NCBI GenBank assembly: GCA_017616555.1
Contig: JAFZXZ010000004.1
Location: forward strand, 1-41,089
Length of the DNA: 41,089 bases
Source of the DNA: a bacterium
GTDB taxonomy: Bacteria > Auribacterota > UBA3054
Direction of reading: 5' to 3'
Part shown: piece by piece, positions 1-8,476 of the stretch
How the letters are laid out: every line of letters starts with the position of its first letter
How positions within the stretch are numbered: the stretch's first letter is position 1
The notes under the pieces: model-generated
Database searches by the model: none
Seen by the model: only the letters and a program-made list of their open reading frames with translations
Told to the model about the DNA's origin: nothing
Position numbers and translations under genes: made by a program

Positions 1-185
1 AGTCCGCGGGTGTCCTCGTAAACCTGCAGGTCGGCGTATTCGCCGCGGATCCTGATAACTTCAGACTTCAGGCGCTTGTCGCCAACCACGGCGTAAGCCA
101 CCTCGTTCTGGATCACCTTGTCAGCGAATTTGACGGTGATGATGTTGCTGTTGACGGCAGCAACTCGTCCAACTGATACAGCCAT
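1..185 (-). CDS. atpA: V-type ATP synthase subunit A, N-terminal part (cut by window edge)
   Basis: This is the first 61 codons of the catalytic A subunit of a V/A-type ATPase, the nucleotide-binding subunit of the V1 head on the cytoplasmic face of the membrane. The visible part is the N-terminal beta-barrel: after the start MAVSVGRVAAV come NEVAYAVVGDKRLKSEVIRI and RGEYADLQVYEDTRG. This matches the conserved GD-RLK-EVIRIRG-QV-EDT pattern of the family. The Walker motifs lie outside the window. The start ATG at 183-185 follows an AGGAG ribosome-binding site. The gene follows the DUF2764 gene by 14 nt in an operon read from subunit E. The identity rests on the N-terminus only, but the context (E, DUF2764, A) is that of known PVC-type V-ATPase operons. 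Confidence 0.9.
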   Translation of the reverse strand, partial: MAVSVGRVAAVNSNIITVKFADKVIQNEVAYAVVGDKRLKSEVIRIRGEYADLQVYEDTRG

Positions 186-199
186 CTATAACTCCTGTT

Positions 200-706
200 T
201 TAACTTTTTACCAAGCATGAATTTTTAAGCACCTCCTGACCTTTCAGGTCGTCGAGGCATTTCCAGCGCCAGAGGATCACTAGTTTCTTGAAGTAGCAAA
301 AGACCACCGTGTAGTCGAAGAAGTGGCCGGCGCTCATCTCGTCGAGATGCGAGAAGCTCAGAAGGTCCAAGCCTCTTTCTATCTTCAAAGGTTCGCCGGT
401 CTTGTAGAGTTCGGCTATCCCCTGCCTTGTCGCGCCGTCCATGACGTCGGTTCTGAGCCTGTCAATTTGGAATTCCTTTCCAAGCTTTGCGGCCCTGACC
501 TGCGCCACCGCGCTCCTAAATGATCTCTCCCAGAGAGCCCATTCGGCGGCCACGTCAAGTTTGGCGTTCGTGTCCGTCAGCGCTTTCAGTTCTTCATCCC
601 CTAGCCACGGCGTGGCTCTTTCTATGAACTCGTCGGGCGACATAGGCGGTTCGCCCTCGAAGTTCAGATAAGGAAGAGAACAGACGAAAGTGTAGTAATT
701 ACTCAT
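200..706 (-). CDS. DUF2764 family protein of the V-type ATPase operon
   Basis: A 168-residue protein without signal peptide or membrane segment, starting MSNYYTFVCSLPYLNFEG. An N-terminal YY-F-SLP-L motif, a mostly helical body, and a position between subunits E and A of a V-type ATPase fit the DUF2764 family, which occupies the same slot in chlamydial and related operons (established knowledge, matched by memory). Its biochemical role is not known; an accessory or assembly role in the ATPase is an inference from position. The start lies 3 nt after the stop of the subunit E gene, so translational coupling is likely. The ribosome-binding site is a weak GAGAGA inside the end of the upstream gene. 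Confidence 0.8.
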   Translation of the reverse strand: MSNYYTFVCSLPYLNFEGEPPMSPDEFIERATPWLGDEELKALTDTNAKLDVAAEWALWERSFRSAVAQVRAAKLGKEFQIDRLRTDVMDGATRQGIAELYKTGEPLKIERGLDLLSFSHLDEMSAGHFFDYTVVFCYFKKLVILWRWKCLDDLKGQEVLKNSCLVKS

Positions 707-709
707 TTT

Positions 710-1300
710 TTAGTCTCTCAGGACCGCGGCGAGTTTAGGCGAAAGCTGGGAACTTAAGAGCTCCACAAGCGTCTCGTCGGTGAGTTCGATCTTAAGGTCG
801 CCGTTCACGGAGACGACGGACGCGCCGGCTTTCAGGCCCTTGACGGGGCAGACTTTTACGCCGCCCTTGGCTTTGCCAGCCAGTTCGGAAAGGAAGTACT
901 TCTCGAGTTTCTCGACGTCGCTGCCTTCCGGGACTTCAATAATGGCGTCGCCTTCGCAGCCGGCGGCCAGCTTCAGGATGATCGGCTTGATGTCTTCCAG
1001 CTTCAAAACTTCCGCGGCTTTTTCCGCGAAGACCTTCTTCAGAAGGCTTTCAAGCTCCTGGCGGGTGTAGGTGAGGACGTCCCTGGAAGCGAAGCGCAGA
1101 GTCTTCTCGCCGTTTTCCGCAAACTGTTTCGCCTTGGCTTCCGCATCGGATACGATCTTGTCCGCCTCAGCTCTCGCGTCGGCGACTATCTTGTCGGCTT
1201 CCGCTTTAGCTTGGGCCAGTTTCTGTTCGGCTTGCTCCGCGGCTTTGTCCACGGCTTCCTTCTGGATCTTTTCTAAGAACTCGTTGAGTTGTTCGGCCAT
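710..1300 (-). CDS. atpE: V-type ATP synthase subunit E
   Basis: A 196-residue subunit forming the peripheral stalk that ties the V1 head to the membrane part of a V/A-type ATPase. Residues about 5-75 form an uninterrupted Ala/Glu/Lys-rich heptad coiled coil with repeats such as AKAEADKIVADARAEADKIV. The C-terminal part (about 85-196) is the compact alpha/beta head, ending in a segment like NGDLKIELTDETLVELL that resembles family C-termini. It is the first gene of its operon: a near-consensus promoter lies 45-73 nt upstream, and GGGGAAAT precedes the ATG. The long coiled coil alone could suggest an F-type b subunit, but the C-terminal head and the A-subunit neighbour favour subunit E. Confidence 0.88.
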   Translation of the reverse strand: MAEQLNEFLEKIQKEAVDKAAEQAEQKLAQAKAEADKIVADARAEADKIVSDAEAKAKQFAENGEKTLRFASRDVLTYTRQELESLLKKVFAEKAAEVLKLEDIKPIILKLAAGCEGDAIIEVPEGSDVEKLEKYFLSELAGKAKGGVKVCPVKGLKAGASVVSVNGDLKIELTDETLVELLSSQLSPKLAAVLRD

Positions 1301-1344
1301 ATATTTCCCCTAAATGAGAATAATTTAAATAAAAAACTTGGGAG

Positions 1345-1373
1345 ATTATATCAAAAGATACTTTCTCAAACAA
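1345..1373 (-). promoter_or_regulatory. Predicted promoter of the V-type ATPase operon
   Basis: On the minus strand a TTGTTT -35 element (1368-1373) is separated by 17 nt from a perfect TATAAT -10 element (1345-1350). Transcription would start near 1338, giving a short leader before the subunit E start at 1300. The -10 box overlaps the stop codon (1346-1348) of the subtilase gene, and the -35 lies inside its last codons. Confidence 0.65.
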
Positions 1374-4300
1374 GGAAGCCCAAGAAGCGCCAGGATCAAG
1401 ACAAGCGTTCCGGGTTCCGGAATGTACGGGCCAATGGAAACGGTCAGGTCCCTGACGTCCACGTAGGTCCCATCGTAGGTCAGCCTGAAGCAGAGACTAT
1501 CCACGCCGTCGGACTCCGATATCTTCGTGCCGGTGATCTTGCGGCCCTCATCCTTCGTCGTATCGGCGAAGGTGATGGTGTCGAGGTACTTCACGCTGTT
1601 GGTGAAGGAGATCTCGAAGGAATAGTCGAAGAAGGACCCCAAGGGCGTCTTGTTCGTGAAGAGGCCGGTATTCCTCAAGTAGTCCGTAAGCGTAACTTTG
1701 ACGTACTTCTGACCGCCTGTCGACATCGTTGTGAAGGCGCTCTGGAACTGCCTGTGAGGCTCGTCCTGCGTGTAGTAGAAATAGCCCTTGAAATCTTCCG
1801 GGAACCTCAATTGGCAGCTGATAGTCAGAGGCAGGTCGTCTATTATGCCTTCGGGAAGGCCGACCTGGCAGAAAGCGCCCTGCTCAGTGATGGGCAAACT
1901 TGAGTTGCGTTCCTTTGCAAACCTGACAAAGCCCTTTTCCTTGTAGAGGCCTGAGACCGCGCTCGTGCTGGCCTCACATTTCCAGTTAGCCTCGACGTCT
2001 TCCATCGCGGTGCCTTCGGGGTAGCTGTCGAAACTGGACTTGTAAAGGACGTAGCCGGATTCGTCGCAGCCGGAGGGGCAGCCGAAGCGCATGGTCTTCT
2101 TGCCGGCAGATCCCGCATCGATCTCTATGGTTCCCCAAAGATAGGTCGCCCTCACTCTGTTGTCCGGGCCCGTGATCTTGAGGTTGCAGACGTCGTTGAA
2201 AGTGCCGCTCTCCGGTTCGACGCTGAATTTGTCGGCGCCTTCCGTTATCCTGGCGGTGAAAGTGATGCTTTCCGTGGCGTAGCTGTTGGTCAGCGGCCAT
2301 TCCATAAACTCTTCGCCGAGGTTGAAGGATCGGCTGCACACGAAAAGCTTCGGAGTCTCGAAAGCTTCCGTTCTAATGTTGATGTTGGCTACGTCGAGCT
2401 GGCTACCTCCTTCCGGCAGATAGATGCGCATGTCCTCGATGGCGCCGCCGGAAACGACCTTTCCGCCGTCGATGGCTTTGTCCACCGTATAGACCTTGTC
2501 GCCGAAGAAGACGCGCTTCAGGGTCTTCTTGCCGGCATCTGTGTTGATCCTGTAGCCGTAGCGGAAGAATTCGCCCTGCGGCACCGTGTCAGTGATCAAT
2601 TCAGGGGTGCTCGCCAGATCGGTCAGGTAAAGCTTCACATTTCCGTCAACGCAGCGCAGTTCGCTTTGGAACTGTCTGCTCAAGGGATCCTGTCCAACTA
2701 TCACTCTGGCGCCGTCGCCGCTCACTCTAAGCGTGGAGTCGAAAATGAAGTCGTGGTCTTCGGCGTGCGTTTCCGGCATGCGGGCCTTGAAATAGACGCC
2801 CGCTTCGTCTTCCGTGGAGGTGGCGTCGGGCTCTCCGTAGAGCGTCAGCGTCTGTTCCCTGCTTTCGTTGGAATACCAGCGCTCGATCTTAAGGTCGTCG
2901 AAGGCGAAGCCGCCGTTGCCGAACTGATAAAAACGCAGGATGGTGAAGTAGTCGTTGTTGCCGGCGCCGCCGGTCGGTCCGTAGCAGTCCTCGACCGTGT
3001 CCCCTATCTTTATTCTCCTCAGGGTGTGCTTTGTCATGTCATTGTCGACTTCCACCCAGAGTTCCACGTCCGTCCACTCGTTCTCAACTAACCTTGTCTT
3101 CGAGCGGTACTGCGGATGGTTGCCTTCCGTGGAGCCCGAACGAATGACGTATTTGCGGCCGTATTTGGTGAAGAAGAGTTCTCCCACCGTGGGCGTCCAT
3201 AGAGAGAACGATTTGTCCGCCGTGCCCCAGACCTTGGCCTTGAAGCTGAACTTCAGGTAGCTGTGGTCGTAGGCTTCGCTCCACTTGGAGGTCAGTCCGC
3301 TGATCTTGTAATGCGGGCAGTAGCTGGAGTTGATGCGGGAGATGTCGAGATATTTGCCGTCCGGACCGCCGTTTTTAACCATGGTCGTGCCGTTGGTGGA
3401 AAGCCCGGCGGCCAAGGTCCAGCCGTTCTGGCCGATCACGGAAACGTCTGTCTCATAGCCTTCGAAATCTTCCTCGAAGACCGTGTCGATGTAGACGGGA
3501 TCCATGAAGGTTATGCATTCGCCCGTTCCGCCCTGTTCAGTCACAGCCACGTCTTCTTCAGCAACTGAGCCGGCGTCGCTTCCCTCGAAGCGGGAAGTGA
3601 AGAGCGTATAGCCGTCTTCACCGCCGACCGGTACGCCGATCGTCCTTGTGACCGCGCCGCCCTGGCCGCCGTTGATCATGAATTCGCAGACCGGATACGC
3701 GCTGGTGGCTTTCGTAAGATCGGCGTTCAAAATTATGGTCATAGACTTCTCGAAGCTGCCGGAAGTCTTGGAGAAGGAGAAAACTTTTTCATAGTTCTTG
3801 TTGAAGGAGGCTGTGAATTCCAGCGTGCAGTTCTCCTCCAGGTTGGTCAAACAGATCTCGCAGCTGGCGGAGCCCATTTCGAACTGCGGTTCATTTGCCA
3901 GCGCTAGCTTGGGATTGCGCTGACTTGTACCGTAGGTGAAGGCAACGCTGCCGACCTGGGGTCCGTTCATGATAGTGGCGGCCTTGACGATCACTTTGTA
4001 GGTGCCCGCTTCGCTGTTGCCAAGATGCAGGATCTCGGTGGTGTCAAGGTGATTGCCGCGATTGTAAACGGTGCCGTTGGGTGAAATGACGTAAAGGTCG
4101 AGGTCGTTGACGATCGCTTTCTCAGCGCCGGAAGTGCCGGGGTAGTCGCTCCAGGCCAGGGAGACCGTCAGGTCGCAGTCGGCGGGTTTCTCAAACGTGT
4201 TGGTGGCCGCGGCGCCGGTCCTTGCCAGCTGGCATTCGAAGAAGTCCATCTTTCCGTTGGCCGGCGTTAAACTTTCCCTTAGATTGACGTGGCCGTGGCC

Positions 4301-5866
4301 TTCCATATAGTTGGGTCTGAAATCAGCCACTTCGTCGAAATCGGGATACTGTCCGGGGTAGAGCGTGCGGCAGCCGGCGATCATGATCGCTTTGGTAAGC
4401 GAACCGCGGGGATTCTCCACTCCCCTAACTTTCTCAAGATATTCCCTGATGACGGCGCAGCAGCCGGCCGCCAGAGGAGAGCTCATAGAGGTGCCGCCGG
4501 CAGAATAATAATATTTGTCCCTGTCTCTGGTCTGCTGTCCGCCGTAGCCGGCTGCCATGATGCCGGAACCGGGGATGACAACGTCGGGTTTCATGCGGCC
4601 GTCGGCGCAGGGGCCGCGGCTGGAGTAGCCGGCCAGGCCCTGGTGGACGCCGTCGTAATAGCCGCTCTTTTCAGAGGCGCCGACCACGATGGTGCTCTTG
4701 GCAGCCGCCTGGTCGTTGAGCTGGGAGGTCGGTTCCTCCGGGCAGTCGTTGTAGTTGCCGGCGGAATGGCAGATCAAAAAGTCGCTGTGATCCCACATCA
4801 ATCTGTCGTCGGTGCGCGCGCTGGAATAGTAGCGTCCGCCGCGGCCACTGCCGAAACTGCAGTTCATAATGCGGGCGCCGGCCTGGTACATGATCTCGTA
4901 GTCCTCGTCAGAGCCGGACAGGATGCCGCCGCCACTTGAACCTGCGCAGAGCACGTAAAGCGAAGCGTCGGGCGCCATGCCGCGGTAAAGTCCGTCGCTC
5001 ATTTCGCCGTTGCCCAAGGCGCAGCCGGTCACATGGCTGCCGTGGCTGCCGGCGTCGCTCCAGTCGTCGTAAGTTCCCCTCTGATTGGCTACCCAGGTCG
5101 TGCAGCGGCCGATGATCACTCTGTCATGGCTGGTGTAGTCGGGGTTCATGTCAGCGATCCTGCCGTTGTCAAGGCCGGTGTCCTGGATGCAGATCATCTG
5201 TCCTTCGCCGCGGAAGCCTTCCATGTGCAAATAATCGACGTTCGCCATCGCTTCCGACCTGACGTCGTTGCATTCCGGCATAGCGATCTCGTATTCCTCG
5301 ATGAAGCGGACTTCCGGAAGATCGGCCAGCTCCGTTGCCTGGCCCGTCGTTACGGAAGCTATGACGCTCGGTTCGAAATTGCCGGGCGTCAGTTCGTATT
5401 CACTGATTCCCATCGCTTCCAGTTTCTCGGTGATCACTTTCCTGTAATCAGCTTTAACGGCGCCGATCAGGACCTGGAAAGGCTTCTCTTCACCCTCAGC
5501 GGCCACGCTGTCGGGGAAAGTCATTTTGTATTCCGGCAGGTACGGTCCGAGGTAAGAGAACTCAAAGCGCGCCTTGAGGTCGCTTAATCTCGCCTTCTCG
5601 ACTTCAATGATGTAGGCGTTAGGGAAAACAAAGCCGTCCACGCGCACGCCGAGGCTGGGCAGTTCCGCAAGTTCTTCGGGAGTGAAGTTAGTCATGGGCG
5701 CGGCAAGGTAGAGCGCCGTGCCGTCTATGGTCGCAGGAACGTTTTCGCAAGCAGCGGAAACGGTAGGCTGGGATGGATCGATGGTCGCCTTAAGAAGATG
5801 AATGGGACCGGGGTCGGCGCTGACAAAGCCAGCGAAAACAAGCATGAACAAAAGGAGCTTTTTCAT
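1346..5866 (-). CDS. Large secreted KP-43-like subtilase with PEP-CTERM tail
   Basis: A 1506-residue extracellular serine peptidase of family S8. A signal peptide (about 1-17) is followed by the start ADPGPIHLLKATIDP, shared with two paralogs in this window, then a putative propeptide (about 45-195). The catalytic domain (about 205-525) has Asp229 (IQDTGLDNG), His275 (GSHGSHVTG), the oxyanion Asn371 (SAGN) and Ser460 (GGTSMSSP). Next come a KP-43-like beta domain (about 538-645, AWSDYPGT and VNDLDLYV), an Ig/BACON-like module (655-745), jelly-roll-like modules opening with EEDFEGYE (795-1165), another Ig/BACON-like module (1175-1265) and a final jelly roll. The C-terminus is PEPG, a hydrophobic helix and an RK-containing end, a PEP-CTERM exosortase signal. 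The start overlaps the end of the AEC transporter gene (ATGA). All catalytic residues are present, so activity is expected; the substrate is unknown. Confidence 0.92.
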   Translation of the reverse strand: MKKLLLFMLVFAGFVSADPGPIHLLKATIDPSQPTVSAACENVPATIDGTALYLAAPMTNFTPEELAELPSLGVRVDGFVFPNAYIIEVEKARLSDLKARFEFSYLGPYLPEYKMTFPDSVAAEGEEKPFQVLIGAVKADYRKVITEKLEAMGISEYELTPGNFEPSVIASVTTGQATELADLPEVRFIEEYEIAMPECNDVRSEAMANVDYLHMEGFRGEGQMICIQDTGLDNGRIADMNPDYTSHDRVIIGRCTTWVANQRGTYDDWSDAGSHGSHVTGCALGNGEMSDGLYRGMAPDASLYVLCAGSSGGGILSGSDEDYEIMYQAGARIMNCSFGSGRGGRYYSSARTDDRLMWDHSDFLICHSAGNYNDCPEEPTSQLNDQAAAKSTIVVGASEKSGYYDGVHQGLAGYSSRGPCADGRMKPDVVIPGSGIMAAGYGGQQTRDRDKYYYSAGGTSMSSPLAAGCCAVIREYLEKVRGVENPRGSLTKAIMIAGCRTLYPGQYPDFDEVADFRPNYMEGHGHVNLRESLTPANGKMDFFECQLARTGAAATNTFEKPADCDLTVSLAWSDYPGTSGAEKAIVNDLDLYVISPNGTVYNRGNHLDTTEILHLGNSEAGTYKVIVKAATIMNGPQVGSVAFTYGTSQRNPKLALANEPQFEMGSASCEICLTNLEENCTLEFTASFNKNYEKVFSFSKTSGSFEKSMTIILNADLTKATSAYPVCEFMINGGQGGAVTRTIGVPVGGEDGYTLFTSRFEGSDAGSVAEEDVAVTEQGGTGECITFMDPVYIDTVFEEDFEGYETDVSVIGQNGWTLAAGLSTNGTTMVKNGGPDGKYLDISRINSSYCPHYKISGLTSKWSEAYDHSYLKFSFKAKVWGTADKSFSLWTPTVGELFFTKYGRKYVIRSGSTEGNHPQYRSKTRLVENEWTDVELWVEVDNDMTKHTLRRIKIGDTVEDCYGPTGGAGNNDYFTILRFYQFGNGGFAFDDLKIERWYSNESREQTLTLYGEPDATSTEDEAGVYFKARMPETHAEDHDFIFDSTLRVSGDGARVIVGQDPLSRQFQSELRCVDGNVKLYLTDLASTPELITDTVPQGEFFRYGYRINTDAGKKTLKRVFFGDKVYTVDKAIDGGKVVSGGAIEDMRIYLPEGGSQLDVANINIRTEAFETPKLFVCSRSFNLGEEFMEWPLTNSYATESITFTARITEGADKFSVEPESGTFNDVCNLKITGPDNRVRATYLWGTIEIDAGSAGKKTMRFGCPSGCDESGYVLYKSSFDSYPEGTAMEDVEANWKCEASTSAVSGLYKEKGFVRFAKERNSSLPITEQGAFCQVGLPEGIIDDLPLTISCQLRFPEDFKGYFYYTQDEPHRQFQSAFTTMSTGGQKYVKVTLTDYLRNTGLFTNKTPLGSFFDYSFEISFTNSVKYLDTITFADTTKDEGRKITGTKISESDGVDSLCFRLTYDGTYVDVRDLTVSIGPYIPEPGTLVLILALLGLPCLRKYLLI

Positions 5867-6891
5867 TGATTTAAGAATGTGGAGTTGTTTAAAAAATAGT
5901 AGGCTGCGTAGAGCCAGATTATCAAGAACGGGAGGGCGATGAGATAATTCCAGAACAGAAGCGACGTCATAAAAGGAAGGTGCTTCTTGGTGTTCTGGCA
6001 GATTATGATGAGGTTCAGCCCGGGAGGCATGGCGCCTTCAAGAATGATTATCAAAGCCAAAAGAGGCGTCACATGCAAAAAGCCGGCCCTTACGATAAGC
6101 ACAAAAAAGAGCACCGAAATCAAAGGAGCGACGATATACTTGGCGAAAGAAAAATGCATGAGGAAGACCGGCGAGATCTTCTCGCGGTCAGAGGCGCTGG
6201 CAAGATTGGCGCCCAAAAGCAGAAGCGCGCAGGGCGCGGTGGCGTCGCCGAACATGCTGGCCGCGGCGAATACAAACTGCAAAGGCGCCTCCGGACTTAT
6301 GAAAAGCTTGTGCAGGGGCGTGAAAGCTAAAACAAGCGTTACGAAAGCCGTGATGAGCGGCGGCGTCAGGCACTTCTTCAGCTGGAGCTCTTTGAGCGAA
6401 GTGAAGGCGATAAGATTGTAGCCAATTAGCCAAAGCAAAGGAGAGAAGACCACCAAGTAAAGCGCGACGATCCCTGTACCGGACCTGACGTCGTCATATC
6501 CCAGGTTTGAAAAGACGTGGGAAAAGGAGAGCGCCACGATAAGCCCGATCGGCACATATCCGGTGTTGGTGAAAGCCATGGCGGCCATGCTGGGCCTGAC
6601 CAGGTCTTTTCTCTTGGCTGTGCGGGCTATGACGCCACCCAAGATCATTCCCAACGCGAGATTGAAAAAAGCCATGACCGGAACGATCCACAAGCTCTTC
6701 CAATCCGACTGCGAGGCAGCGGGAAGCAGCTGCGCCACGATCAGAGACGGCAGGAAGATCTCAACCAATACCCTGCTCAGTTTGTAGCGCGTTCCGGAAT
6801 CAAGGATGTCTCTTTTGGCAAGCCAAAAACCGGCCGCTCCCATGAGGAACAGGACCAGGACGGTTTCAACGCTGTGCCAGAAGATCGACAT
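5863..6891 (-). CDS. AEC family (auxin efflux carrier-like) permease
   Basis: A 342-residue inner-membrane protein with about ten hydrophobic helices and no other domain. Features of the AEC/PIN-like family are visible: an N-terminal helix ending GAAGFWLAKR, LPSLIVAQL in helix 2, the FTNTGYVPIGL segment (the family Asn-Pro motif region), and a C-terminal EGAMPPGLNLIIICQ. Bacterial members export or import small organic acids such as malate; the substrate here cannot be told from sequence. The start codon overlaps the stop of the upstream LysM lipoprotein gene by one base (TAATG), and its own stop overlaps the start of the downstream subtilase (ATGA). The three genes therefore form a translationally coupled unit, although no functional link between permease and peptidase is evident. 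Confidence 0.88.
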   Translation of the reverse strand: MSIFWHSVETVLVLFLMGAAGFWLAKRDILDSGTRYKLSRVLVEIFLPSLIVAQLLPAASQSDWKSLWIVPVMAFFNLALGMILGGVIARTAKRKDLVRPSMAAMAFTNTGYVPIGLIVALSFSHVFSNLGYDDVRSGTGIVALYLVVFSPLLWLIGYNLIAFTSLKELQLKKCLTPPLITAFVTLVLAFTPLHKLFISPEAPLQFVFAAASMFGDATAPCALLLLGANLASASDREKISPVFLMHFSFAKYIVAPLISVLFFVLIVRAGFLHVTPLLALIIILEGAMPPGLNLIIICQNTKKHLPFMTSLLFWNYLIALPFLIIWLYAAYYFLNNSTFLNQ

Positions 6892-7979
6892 TATTCGGGG
6901 ATCACCAGTTTCATGCCGATCTTAAGTTTGTTGGGATCCGGCAGAATCTCTTTGTTGGCTTCAGCTATGTCTTTCCAGCGGCGGAACTCGCCGTAATACT
7001 TTCTCGAGATGTTGCCGAGGTTGTCGCCCTGGCCGACCACGTGGATCCTGGGCTCCTTCTCTTTGGGAGGCTCGGCCTCTTCCTTCTTTTCAGCGGGAGG
7101 TTCGGTTTTGGCGACAATGTTGGTCGCCGGCTGCTCTTTGTCTTCCTCGGTCAATTCAAGCTCTATTTTGGCCTGGGCTTCCGGGACTTTCGGCAGTTCG
7201 GAAGCGGTGATGACGGTCGTTTCCGCGGCGTCCGAGCCGGCCTTGACAATGTTCTTTACGAAAGCGTCGATCTTCTCTTCCCTTTCCTTTTTCTCCCTGG
7301 CCAGGCGCTCGGCTTCTTTCTTCCTTTCCTCTTCCTGTTTCTTCAGGTCGGCTTTGCTAGGCTTCGTTTCCTCGATCTTTTTTTCAGCGACTGCGACTTC
7401 CTGTTTCTTTTCCGGTTCGCTTTCCGTTTTTGTTTCCGGCTTAGTTTCAGGAGGAGCAACGGGCGTTTCCTTTGCTTCCGCGACCGTCACGATCACAGTG
7501 GAGGCGCCTTCCCTCAGTTTGGCCAATTCGCTTTCATAGCGGTCGATCAACTGGCGGCGCAAGGTCTCGAACTGTTCCGTTCGTTTTTCAAGGAGCTCCC
7601 TGGCTTCCGGGCTCAGTTCGTTCACGGCTTCGAAAGGCAAGGCCATCCCCTTCTTCGCGTCTTCGAGCCAGGCCTCGACTTTGGATCTCATCTCCGGATT
7701 GTCGGAGAGCGAGAGGAATTTCTCGTAATACGGTATGGCTTCCTTGGTGTCGCGGTAATACTCATCCATAAGGATGCCGAGCTCAAGGTAAACTTCGGGA
7801 AGATTGGGCGCGAGATAACTGGCCTGAAGCAGTTTCTCCTTGGCCTGGTCTTTGTCGCCCTCGTCCCTAAGTTCCTGGGACTCTTCGATGAGGCGCGTCG
7901 CCACGGCTTTGTTCTTGCTGCAGGAACAGAGCGCAAGCGCCAAAAAAAACAAAAAGAAGATTTTCAGAAGTTTCGCCAT
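6891..7979 (-). CDS. TPR-like lipoprotein with C-terminal LysM domain
   Basis: A 362-residue envelope protein. The N-terminus has a hydrophobic signal ending LALALCSC with a lipobox that puts the lipidated cysteine most likely at Cys20, followed by SKNK. Residues about 34-95 resemble one or two TPR-like helical hairpins (YLELGILMDEYYRDTKEAIPYYEKFLSL written in parts: a repeat-type A/Y/L spacing). Residues about 130-310 are a charged Pro/Glu/Lys-rich, partly coiled-coil linker. Residues 311-361 are a LysM domain (IHVVGQGDNLGNISRKYYG ... KLKIGMKLVIPE), which binds peptidoglycan. A role as a wall-binding outer-membrane lipoprotein is inferred. It is first in a three-gene unit behind an extended -10 promoter and a 16-nt palindrome. 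Confidence 0.88.
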   Translation of the reverse strand: MAKLLKIFFLFFLALALCSCSKNKAVATRLIEESQELRDEGDKDQAKEKLLQASYLAPNLPEVYLELGILMDEYYRDTKEAIPYYEKFLSLSDNPEMRSKVEAWLEDAKKGMALPFEAVNELSPEARELLEKRTEQFETLRRQLIDRYESELAKLREGASTVIVTVAEAKETPVAPPETKPETKTESEPEKKQEVAVAEKKIEETKPSKADLKKQEEERKKEAERLAREKKEREEKIDAFVKNIVKAGSDAAETTVITASELPKVPEAQAKIELELTEEDKEQPATNIVAKTEPPAEKKEEAEPPKEKEPRIHVVGQGDNLGNISRKYYGEFRRWKDIAEANKEILPDPNKLKIGMKLVIPE

Positions 7980-7987
7980 AGATCGCT

Positions 7988-8003
7988 ATAAACTTAAGTT
8001 TAT
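7988..8003. repeat. 16-nt perfect palindrome, possible operator
   Basis: ATAAACTTAAGTTTAT is a perfect inverted repeat with no spacer. It lies between the predicted -10 element (8010-8015) and the start codon of the LysM lipoprotein gene, with one edge at the expected transcription start near 8003. It could bind a dimeric repressor or form a 5' mRNA hairpin. AT-richness makes chance occurrence more likely than for a GC-rich palindrome. Confidence 0.4.
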
Positions 8004-8009
8004 TAAGTT

Positions 8010-8018
8010 ATTATAGCA
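8010..8018 (-). promoter_or_regulatory. Extended -10 promoter of the LysM lipoprotein / AEC / subtilase unit
   Basis: TGCTATAAT on the minus strand is a full extended -10 element (TG, one base, TATAAT). No convincing -35 is seen 17 nt upstream, which is typical for extended -10 promoters. The spacing to the start codon at 7979 leaves a leader of about 24 nt. Confidence 0.55.
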
Positions 8019-8031
8019 AAAACGGCTGATT

Positions 8032-8475
8032 CTATGCTTCTTCCAAAATTAGGGTGCGGGACTGGGCGGGGGCGAGGGCCGTGTATTCGCCGGACAGCAT
8101 GGAATAGAGCTGGGAAACGGCCGGATTGTGCCCCACTATAAGCAAATGTCCGCGCTCTTTCTGATTTTCAAGGATAATGTTGTAAAGCTGGCCGGCGGAG
8201 CAGTCGTAAAGCTCCTTTATCTCCTTAACTTCCGTTTCCTCGCCAATCAGATCCTTCAAATGTTTCAGAGTTTCCAGGGCCCTGACGGCGTCGCTGACCA
8301 AAACGACGTCGGGCGGAGGGACGGAGGCGGAAAGCTCCTTGGCCAGGAGCTTAGCCGCCTCGACGCCCTTAGGGCTCAACGGCCTGTCGTGATCGCTGCC
8401 GTAAAAATCGGCAGCGCTCACGGCGTAGGCGTGCCTCACAAAGGTGAGGCTTTTCAATTCAAGAACTTTGGCCAA
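8032..8475 (-). CDS. SixA-type histidine phosphatase
   Basis: A 147-residue cytoplasmic histidine phosphatase of the short SixA branch, which removes phosphate from phosphohistidine or small phosphoesters. The phosphate pocket residues are visible: FVRHA (Arg14, His15 the phospho-acceptor), RPLSPKG (Arg31), SDAVRALET (Arg65) and VGHNP (His116). There is no ATG near the 5' end. The best start is the TTG at 8473-8475, one base after the TAA of the upstream subtilase, with purine-rich AGAAAGAG before it; a second TTG six codons on is an alternative. The gene is last in the subtilase operon, probably translated by re-initiation. Its target is unknown. SixA proteins act on HPr or histidine kinases in some bacteria, but nothing here shows that. 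Confidence 0.82.
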   Translation of the reverse strand: MAKVLELKSLTFVRHAYAVSAADFYGSDHDRPLSPKGVEAAKLLAKELSASVPPPDVVLVSDAVRALETLKHLKDLIGEETEVKEIKELYDCSAGQLYNIILENQKERGHLLIVGHNPAVSQLYSMLSGEYTALAPAQSRTLILEEA

Positions 8476-8476
8476 T

